Positions 56,386-64,000 of a DNA stretch of 64,000 nucleotides are shown here, in pieces (position 1 is the stretch's first letter; every line of letters begins with the position of its first letter). Origin of the DNA: Macrolepiota albuminosa (lineage: Eukaryota > Basidiomycota > Agaricomycetes > Agaricales > Agaricaceae). The position numbers were made by a program, and so were the translations under genes. The DNA lies in the NCBI GenBank assembly GCA_027475525.1, contig JAMWFC010000116.1:2355826-2419825 (forward strand), in the 5' to 3' direction. The notes under the pieces are model-generated. The model saw only the letters and a program-made list of their open reading frames with translations, ran no database searches and had not been told where the DNA came from.

Positions 56386-58077
56386 ATGGCTTGTGAAGAC
56401 TGCATACCCACTACACACGTGACATCTCAATGCACTGACCAGTGTGTTGTCATAACCTGCGATGACCCACATGAATTGAATGAATGCCATGGGATTGGAA
56501 ATCTGCACTGTGACTTGGTTTGCGATGGCGGTGCGAATTGTACCGACTGCGATGGCTTGGACAAAATTGTGAGTTGGTTCGATATTGGTTTATAGTCCTC
56601 GACGATTGCTTTATAGTTCCAGTGCTGTCCTGACGATCATTCATACTCCTTGGAGCCGCGAATTCTTGAGCACATGCCCAACTCCTCGTTCCCTTGGGAT
56701 CCTTCGATTGAGGAGCTTCTTTGTTCGTGTTCAGATTTGCAGCATGCTCAAAGCACCCGGGGTTGCCCGCACCAATTGCAGTCTAATAGTCCTTTTGAAG
56801 ACATGAGTCTTCAGTCCACACTCCCGTCGACTCCGCTTACCACTCCTTCCTGTGCTTCTCCAACAAATTCTACCGCTGGGTTACCATCTCAACCGCCCGT
56901 TCAAAGGACCACACCTTTCGCCTGTATGTGGGGTCATTGTGAAGCAAAGTTCGCTTCTCTTACTGAACTGGTTGGACATGTAAACCTTGAACATCTCCGT
57001 CCGCCCATACATCAGAAGCAAGAGATAAATAGTATGGACCCTACTTCTGTGACCACCCAAATGGCTTGTCAATGGAGCGACTGCACCGCTTACCCACCAC
57101 ATGCTATTCCTACGTCATCAACAGGTGATCAAGCCAGCGAAATCTTAAACTTCCTTACCAGCCACCTGCTCAACGATCACCTCGGTATTATCGGCCATAA
57201 TCAGACTCCTGTCGATACCACAGTTCCGTCTCCGAGAGTATCAGCTGAAAATTTACGGAAAGTCGAGTATCCAGCAATCCCAAGCGCGGACAGCATCAAG
57301 TGTCAATGGCGGTCCTGCGGACGGTCGTTTGACAACAACGAGCTTTTGACGCAGCATCTCAACCATGAGCATATTGGATCTGGTAAAGCTTATTACGAAT
57401 GCTACTGGGATGGTTGTAATCGCTCTGGAAAATACGGTTTTTCCAGCAGGCAAAAAATATGCCGACACTTACAGGTCAACAATGCATGTCTTCCCTGCGC
57501 ATCTATTAAACCCTCATTTCCACTTAGACACATACCGGACACCGCCCTTTCCAATGCGATGTTTGTTCTCAATATTTTTCAGAAGCAGCTACGCTGCAAC
57601 AACACATACGCAGACACACCCAAGAAAGTATGTATGTTTCTGGTTTTCCCCCTCATATCTCATAATACAATTGATAGAACCATACGTTTGTGATTATCCC
57701 GGATGTGGAAAGACTTTTGCGATCACTGGCGCCTTGACCATTCATAAACGAACCCATAACGGTCAAAAGCCTTTTAAGTGCAGATTCTGTGACAAGTACG
57801 TTCGTCATACAGCTCGATGTCTACCTCCGTTTCTAAAGCTTGTGATAACCTAAGGGGATTTTCTGAGTCTTCTAATTTATCCAAACATGTAAGTTATCTG
57901 CCTAGATTTGTTATAATAGTGTTCAAGTGTCTACCTTAGTTACGTACTCACACTGGCGCCCGCCCGTATTGTTGTACTCAGCCAGGATGCAGCAAATCAT
58001 TCGCGCGGCCTGACCAATTGACGAGACACTCTAGGGTGCATAGGAAGAAGTCTCTCGACCAAACAGATGCTGATTGA
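56386..58077 (+). CDS. ZAP1: C2H2 zinc-finger factor, Zap1-like zinc-responsive regulator
   Basis: Transcription factor that in other fungi induces zinc-uptake genes when zinc is scarce. The N-terminus is Cys/His-rich ([28 protein letters not shown]), which suits a metal-sensing activation domain. Eight finger-like units follow: [12 protein letters not shown], a degenerate [93 protein letters not shown] and [19 protein letters not shown]. The paired CxWxxC fingers and the [18 protein letters not shown] segment are typical of Zap1. Six exons; the fingers are rebuilt only after splicing. Start ATG 56386, although an upstream in-frame extension is open. It ends [12 protein letters not shown]. 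Confidence 0.85.
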
Positions 58078-58250
58078 GCCACTACAATATCAGCTTAGTG
58101 ATGTATACACCACGCAACATTTGGATATGATATCACGCTTGTATCTTGTATCTGAAGAATATGTAGTCACGTACGGATGAATTTGTCGGATCGAGATATT
58201 AAATTATTTTGCATACATACTGAAATTGTGATCACTTCGTATCAAGACAA

Positions 58251-59994
58251 TCATTCGTCGCCGAACTCCTCCAATCCTCCGGTTTCCGTCATTCCAAGTT
58301 GGAAAACTTTGACAACATCTTCATCTTCGTCTTGCTGGCCTGAATCAATGGTTTGTTCGAGTGAAGGAGAGTTTTCTCTTGAAGGTTCAAGAAAATTAAG
58401 GCATCCTCGTTGACAGCCGCGCCAACGCATCGGTACAGACCCTCCAACTTCCACACCTGCAATCATTGTTTCCCAAGTGTATCGCTCCTCCGCATGTTGG
58501 ATAAACAGTCTTGGAGTGCATAGCTGCTGATGTTTTGGGGATGGGCACAGTCCAACTCCTGTCGTGTCTGGGGTAGATCTAATGGCGGCAGTATTAGTAT
58601 CTTCCTCTAGGTATACTGAGCCAGGAAGTGATAGATTCAGTATCCTTCGAACAAATGGTGGCAGATACCGTGAGAAGTAGACCTTGCGCGAAAGTGACTG
58701 TTCTGTTGAATGCAGCTCAGGCTGTTCCTCTGGTAAGGGAAGTACATAATAGGCTTCAAGCAGCGTCCCTGAATCAGGTTTTGTAGGATCAACTGGTGAA
58801 AGTAGTAACCTCAAGAGCAGCTCATTAAGCGAGGGTACTCGATGAATCAATGGTGTCGTCTCTGAGACTTGCCGCTGTTTTGCACCAGTGAACTGGAGTC
58901 TTTTCCGGCTCATAGTCGATGAACCCAGAGAGCAAGGATCAGAAGAAGGTGGCGGTGACAAAAATGGATTGGGGAAGAGATATAGAGATTTGAGAGTCAT
59001 CTGGATCATTTCGGCAGGCAAATACTGGATGTGATTCTGGCCAATGCTCAATTCTTCTAGGCCTCGCAACTGAGCAATCTCCGGAGGGATATGACTCAGC
59101 TTGTTGTTACCTAATTATGAACAACTAAGCAACTTTCATTCCGCATAACATCAAAACTCACGTAGCGATAGGATGGTCAAATTCTCCATGTTGGCTGAGC
59201 AAAACAACGAGAGAGGGATGACAGTTAGGTTATTCGTAGAAAGAAAAAGCTGTATCTTGTTTTTTGGGAGTCCAAGAGGTACAGTAGCAACACTCCGAGT
59301 GCGTAACATGGGCCTTCCCCATATATGCGCGCCTGCTGGTTCTGTAGAGGCACGATTCAAAGGTCGCGTGACAGGAGGGACAGTAGAAGTTCGCGGAGTG
59401 GGTGTAACATGATTTGAGTCGGAACGCTCTGAAGAAGTCCAGAAATGAGACAAAACTTCAATAAAAGATTCTGGAATGTATGTCAGGTTGGAGTTTCTGA
59501 GTGAACGAACTCAATAAAGGTCTGCCGCGATATGTAAAACGTACTGACTCCAGGCTGACGCGCCCATTACCCTCGTCAATTATAAACTCACTCGCTTTTT
59601 CCCAAATTTCCGCTTCAACTTGATCTGATGTTATGCTGGTAGAAAATGGCGGGAGATATGTGCTGTTTGTAGGTGACAGTTGGCTATCCCAGGTGTGCGT
59701 TTCAAACGGTCCTTGATACCTCAGCTTTTTCAGTACGGTAGACTGTGTAGTTGGGGATCTTGAACGCTTTTTCTCGTACTCTGGAGGCTTCCAATTATCC
59801 TTGGAAGCCGAGAAAGGGTCGCGCGTCATGGAAATGATATCGTTATCATGATCTATTTCTGCGCCATGATCAGGACCAGGAGATGAAGCAGGCGGTGAAG
59901 TATCAACGAATGGTCCTGGAGATGAAGGCGACGAAGGAGGAGATGACAAGGACGGAGAAAGAGGGTCAACAAATGCTGATGCTGTGGAGTCCAT
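58251..59994 (-). CDS. Leucine-rich-repeat protein, function unknown
   Basis: The N-terminus is Ser/Pro-rich (SPSLSSPPSSPSSPGPF), with a basic KKRSRSP patch. The middle carries LRRs of the short, LxxLxLxxNxL type: IQLFLSTNNLTVIPLSLF, LTILSLRNNKLSHIPPEIAQ, GLEELSIGQNHIQYLPAEM and LKSLYLFPNPF. The C-terminal third is a conserved-looking block (PSLNELLLRLLLSP, then RLFIQHAEERYTWETMIAG) with a Cys pair and an acidic end. Four exons; ATG 59994, stop 58251. The architecture resembles uncharacterised basidiomycete LRR proteins. The NLS-like patch suggests a nuclear location. I cannot assign a role. Confidence 0.8.
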
Positions 59995-60471
59995 GGAGAA
60001 ATTAGAAAGAGATCCTAGAACACGATCATGTGACTAGCCCACAATGGGATCCTAAAATGTGTTCTTTTCCGCAAACCACAAGATGAATCTGTTGTAGACA
60101 AAATACTGCTAGAAACCTGAAACCACTACTACGTATACATAGACCATAAATACCTGCTCACTCTGGCTGGTGCTTATAGCTTAAACTCAGGCTTTGTTGG
60201 ATCTGGGGAAACTCAGGAGGAGCAAAACTCTTGACCGCGCGTCGGAGCACAGTTGACGCATTTCTTCATGCTCGTTTATTTTGGCTATTTCTTAAGGTGA
60301 CCAGTTCAGAATGAACACCGCCGAGATGTGCTTACCATGAGTCCACTGAGCTGGAGTTGCATGAAGATCTCGCACCAGGAAAAACCAGGTGAGAATGTTT
60401 ATAATGAAAGAGTAAACTTGGACCAAGCTTCAAGTTCGACATCAATTATGTGACGGCATTTAGAATTCGAA
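59995..60471. other. Intergenic spacer, nothing recognised
   Basis: LRR gene promoter and the 3' flank of the uL23m gene. No feature supported. Confidence 0.45.
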
Positions 60472-61449
60472 TCAATTAGTAGCAACGGGGACATTGCTCT
60501 GTGAAGGAATTTGAGGCGCCTTGCGAGCAAGCTCAAGACTGATAGTTTTTCCCTTCTTCCGCATTTCTTGCCATTTTTGAACCTGCTCAGTGATAAGACC
60601 CTCTCTCTTCTCCCTTCTCTCTGCGACCAGCCGTAGAATGTGTGAACGCTTTGTTGCCATCGGCTCCTTCATGTTCCACCCCTTGCCCTGACCTTTGGTT
60701 AATTTCAATAACTCATACTTCCGCGTCGCGCGTCTGGATATTATCTGGAAATTTTCTTCAATCAGCTGCTCCCGTTTCTCCTTCTCCTTCGCCGTCATGT
60801 CCTCAAGTCGGTGGGGATAGTAGAACGGATCAACCAAACCTACGACGGCACGCTTATAGGTCTTGAACGATTTGCGCACAGATTTGCGCCCCGACGGCAC
60901 GGGGGCAATGTAGTTATCTGTGCGGATGTAGGTCGTTTTTACGCCGTAGACGGCGAGAAGGTAAGAACGCATATCGGTCTTGGTGACTGACTTGGGAATG
61001 CGGAAGGTGGCTTCGTAGGGGTTATAGGGTTCTCCTTTGGGTGTGTTGTTGCGAACGAGTCGGATGATGATGTTGGGAAGGTAAACAGGTCGGCCGACAA
61101 CTTCTGTCTCTTCAACCCCACCACGCCACACCGTCTTGAAACCGCGCACGCGAGACCTTCTCTCATTTAATCTCTCAATCCACTGGGCATCCGTGATTTG
61201 TTCCCCACGTATCACCTTGAGTTTCTGTGTAGCCTTGAGTCGTCTGTAGCGCGCATACTCAGTGGGTGTGAGACCCTCTCGCGTCGAGTCAGAAGTGCCA
61301 ACCGGTGTTGGGCCGAATCTTTTGCGGCGGCGCAGACGAACAGCAAGTGGGGTCGAAGTTGTCCTCGCAATGCGCGCGGCTTCGGGTAAGATCGTCGGGG
61401 GCTTCGTGGAGTACAACCGACGGGTGACTACAGAAAGACACGGCATCAT
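60472..61449 (-). CDS. MRP20: Mitochondrial ribosomal protein uL23m
   Basis: Large-subunit protein of the mitochondrial ribosome at the exit tunnel. Single exon of 325 codons, ATG 61449. The N-terminus is a typical presequence rich in Arg/Ser/Thr (MMPCLSVVTRRLYSTKPP). The uL23 core is visible: PVYLPNIIIRLVRNN, EATFRIPKSVTKTDMRSYLL, YGVKTTYIRTDNY, then KRAVVGLVDPFYYP. A charged helical C-terminal extension follows, as in fungal Mrp20. Length is in the usual fungal range. Divergent from DCR2, with 129 bp between starts. Confidence 0.92.
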   Translation of the reverse strand: MMPCLSVVTRRLYSTKPPTILPEAARIARTTSTPLAVRLRRRKRFGPTPVGTSDSTREGLTPTEYARYRRLKATQKLKVIRGEQITDAQWIERLNERRSRVRGFKTVWRGGVEETEVVGRPVYLPNIIIRLVRNNTPKGEPYNPYEATFRIPKSVTKTDMRSYLLAVYGVKTTYIRTDNYIAPVPSGRKSVRKSFKTYKRAVVGLVDPFYYPHRLEDMTAKEKEKREQLIEENFQIISRRATRKYELLKLTKGQGKGWNMKEPMATKRSHILRLVAERREKREGLITEQVQKWQEMRKKGKTISLELARKAPQIPSQSNVPVATN

Positions 61450-61501
61450 AAACGCTGCAACGTCGTCTGAAAGAGAAACGAGAAGTTTGGAAATTTATTG
61501 G

Positions 61502-61509
61502 CACGTGAC
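61502..61509. promoter_or_regulatory. CACGTGAC E-box in the uL23m/DCR2 divergent promoter
   Basis: Reverse complement GTCACGTG matches the Cbf1-type bHLH site. It lies 53 bp from the uL23m start and 70 bp from the DCR2 start, so it could serve both genes. Confidence 0.45.
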
Positions 61510-61578
61510 CCAGAAATACTCCTCCCAGGCACATCCACGAGACTATAAGCTGACTTGGACTCAATTGCGGGGGTAGCC

Positions 61579-64000
61579 ATGGCTATCACTTGCGCGAGGG
61601 TGGTCAGAGCATTCAGCTCAACATGTGCACCGATGACTACAATCGTTGGCTTCTCATTGCTCTTGACCTGGATATTTATCCTGTATAAGCCAAATTCCGG
61701 TCCTGGCTCAATCCAGAAACTCGGATGGCAGTCTTGGGAAGTTGTATCTTTGTCAAATGACTCACAAAGTCCAATTCAAGGCAATAATACCGACTTGGAA
61801 GTACCGATTGACCCCGAAACGCCGGATGTGGACTGGTGGAATGTTACCTTACCAGAGCCACAAGTCGATTCATCAAGTTTTCCACTAGACGTGTGGGCTC
61901 CGTTGCTTCCTCACACTACTGGTCGTATGTTAATACCAAGTTTCCTATATTATCTGTATTCTGAGGCTCGCTCTTGTTTACAGTTTCCGAAATTACTGTC
62001 ACCCAGTGTAGAATAAGTCCATCATTGGCTGAAGAAGTATGTGCTCCCGATTCGACGAGTGAAGAAGATGCTATCAAAGGGAAATGGGTAAGGGTGAAAC
62101 GCGATTTGAACCTCGAAGGAGGTTACCTGTCTCCCTATCTGGTAAGTCTCTCCTGCCGGTATCAACGTCCGTTACTCATTGTTTCTAGAACATCTATTAT
62201 CGGCGTACGAGACGACAAGACGTCAACCTGGTTACTGATATCCAACTCCTCGCTGATAATGAGGAGCCTTCAACACCTGGCACATGGCATAAAGTAAACA
62301 CATCCCTTAGGGCGGGAATATTCCATGCCGTTCCGTTGTACTTCTGGTACCAGACTGGCACCACCGCAGGAGAAATGAACGCCATTGAGCGTTCCAACAT
62401 CATCACAGAGCTAGATGTCTTATATGGCGAAGACGTTCCCTGGTACGGTTTCGAGAAGCTTGAACCACCTACAATGCCTGAGAAAGGAAATGTGGAGGCT
62501 ACTTGGCTAACATATAGACGTGGCGTGAAACGTAAGTCGTATTAACCTACTATTCATTCCATGATTACGATATGGCCACTCTGCCCAGCTCCACCACGTG
62601 CACCACCTTTGCATTTTTCCCGCTCTGGTACCTTCAAGATCATGCAGGTAGCCGATCTACACTACTCGGTCTCTCAAGGCTTTTGCCGAGATACAGACCG
62701 AAAGCCATGTGAACATTCAGACAACTTGACGACTACACTCGTTGGTAAAGCCTTGGATGCTGAAAGGCCAGATCTTGTCGTCTTCACGGGTGATCAGCTA
62801 AATGGACAAGGAACCACATGGGATCCCAAGTCTGTTCTTGCCAAATTCGCAAAGTCTGCTACTGATAGGGAAATACCTTGGGCTGCAATCTTTGGAAATC
62901 ACGACGAGGAGGATGGTATGCCAAAAGAAGAACAGATCGTGTTGATGAAGGGTTTACCCTATAGTCTTGCTGATAGGGGCCCAAAAGATGTGTCTGGAGT
63001 TGGTAATTATGTGTTGAAAGTTCTGAGTGCGGATGCGTAGGTTTCAATCTCACTCTACGTGCTTCTGCCAGTCTGATCATTAAAAGCTCCAAAACACATC
63101 TTTTGACTTTATATTTCCTTGATTCCGGTGCTTACGCTAAAGGTTTTTGGGATTTTTTCGGCTTCATACCCACCGAATATGATTGGATTCGTGAGGTAAG
63201 ATGAATGAATGATTGTGACAGTTTGAAATTGAATTGTCTTTCACCTTAGAGTCAAATCAATTGGTTTCTGCAGCAGTCCAGTACGTTCTGTCGATGCAAG
63301 ATTCTAATCAAACGCCTAATGTACGTTTCTAGGTATGATCAAACCAATCGAGAGGCCATTCCGCCCTGATTCGACAAAGGACCTTGGTCATGCGTGGAAA
63401 GTAAGGCAAGAACAGATTACTCCCGACACACGAAGACTGGCGAAACCCAATGCTCTGATGTTCTTCCATATACCTTTGTGAGTTCATGCCCACCGCCTCA
63501 TTTACAACTCAATGGGAACCTGTCAGGCAAGAGGCTTATGCAAAGGCGGACTCCGATCCCCGGACGCATATTGCCCTTGATGTGGGCGTTCATGGTCAAG
63601 AGCCCCCTGGCAATGCGAAAGGCAACGCAGGATTCTATGAGAAGGGAGTTCTAAAAGCTATGGAGAGTGAGCATGTTGGTAAAGGCAATGCTCTTGAAGT
63701 GAAAGTTATTGGAAATGGCCACTGTCACAGTAGGTCTTGATTCATTCAACGACGCGGGAGTATCTGGATAACTCTTCTAGTCACTGAGAACTGCCGTCGA
63801 GTCAAAGGAATCTGGAACTGTTTCGGGGGTGGCGGGCGAGTACCTTGCCATTGAGTTTGTCGACCACTAACCGAATTTATAGATCCTATTCTGGATACGG
63901 AAAAGTCGGGTATGTGGTGCCATGCAGTTAGAGCGTCAGATACTCATCTGTGCAGCTTCGATCGTAGGTTCAGGATATACGAGATCTCCGACTATGGAGA
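61579..64000 (+). CDS. DCR2: Dcr2-type metallophosphoesterase, cut at window edge
   Basis: Calcineurin-like phosphoesterase; yeast Dcr2 acts in cell-cycle start and dampens the unfolded-protein response. A single hydrophobic span near the N-terminus (TTIVGFSLLLTWIFILY) suggests a type II membrane anchor. A Dcr2-specific N-terminal domain precedes the catalytic domain, whose metal motifs are all visible: FKIMQVADLHYS, LVVFTGDQLNGQ, AAIFGNHDEED, and near the end GNGHCH followed by TENCRRVKGIWNCFGGG. Many short introns. The last exon in the window reads FDRRFRIYEISDYGE and continues beyond base 64000; only the final few dozen residues should be missing. Start ATG 61579. Confidence 0.9.

Noticed and set aside
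1..64000. tRNA, rRNA, CRISPR arrays, or LTR/TIR transposons
   Set aside because: Scanning by eye for B-box-like words (ggttcgatt, gttcgaatg and similar) gave no cloverleaf, and I saw no long terminal or inverted repeats. A tRNAscan or RepeatMasker run would be decisive.

Overview
This is a eukaryotic nuclear window, and almost certainly from a mushroom-forming basidiomycete (Agaricomycetes). Genes are dense, split by many introns of about 50-60 bp, and lie on both strands with short spacers. The protein set is fungal: chitin deacetylase, Rom2-type Rho1 GEF, Sfh5, Sly41, a Zap1-like zinc regulator and Ufd4. Several paralogue families are, as far as I recall, ones that expand in basidiomycetes (OTT_1508-like deaminases, CrtC/AttH-like proteins, RBR ligases). 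I see no bacterial operons, CRISPR arrays, rRNA, recognisable tRNA or intact transposon. Gene identities rest on reading translated exons by eye against family memory. Exon borders are given only where the reading frame decides them.

Layout. 0.6-7.5 kb: proteasome ATPase RPT4 (+), Sec1/Munc18 protein (-), GPI-type chitin deacetylase (-). 7.5-8.8 kb: gene-free, with a 77-bp exact tandem duplication and low-complexity tracts. 8.8-15.1 kb: ROM2-like Rho GEF (-) divergent from ISD11 (+), then a Pro/Ser-rich unknown (+), in a GC-rich stretch. 15.4-22.1 kb: SET protein (-), TRM82 (+), a Gfo/Idh/MocA oxidoreductase (-), and a broken CrtC/AttH-like gene (-). 23.3-30.3 kb: PAF1 (+), RPL43 (-), SFH5 (-), SLY41 (+). 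30.6-40.2 kb: RBR ubiquitin ligase (+), RPS4 (+), PSO2/SNM1 nuclease (-), class III aminotransferase (+). 40.9-47.5 kb: HECT ligase UFD4 (+). 48.6-54.6 kb is the accessory part: a head-to-head pair of OTT_1508-like deaminase paralogues (one broken), RDS3/PHF5A (+), a ZZ-finger fragment (-), a 100-N assembly gap, and a coiled-coil unknown (+). 55.2-64 kb: a shortened cytidylyltransferase-like protein lacking its HxGH histidines (+), ZAP1-like factor (+), LRR protein (-), mitochondrial uL23m (-), and DCR2-type phosphatase (+) running off the right edge.

Most genes are independent housekeeping functions, so there is no cluster or pathway to reconstruct. Ubiquitin/proteasome functions recur (RPT4, RBR ligase, UFD4), but they lie far apart and are probably not a unit. 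The most unusual content is (i) the divergent deaminase pair, where one copy has its zinc-cysteine motif knocked out of frame; (ii) the CCT-like protein with Ser at both catalytic His positions; (iii) a CrtC/AttH-like gene with a nonsense codon and a homopolymer frameshift; (iv) a perfect 20-bp palindrome that nests a CRE between two MCB boxes; and (v) two exact tandem duplications of identical length (77 bp), which may be assembly artefacts.
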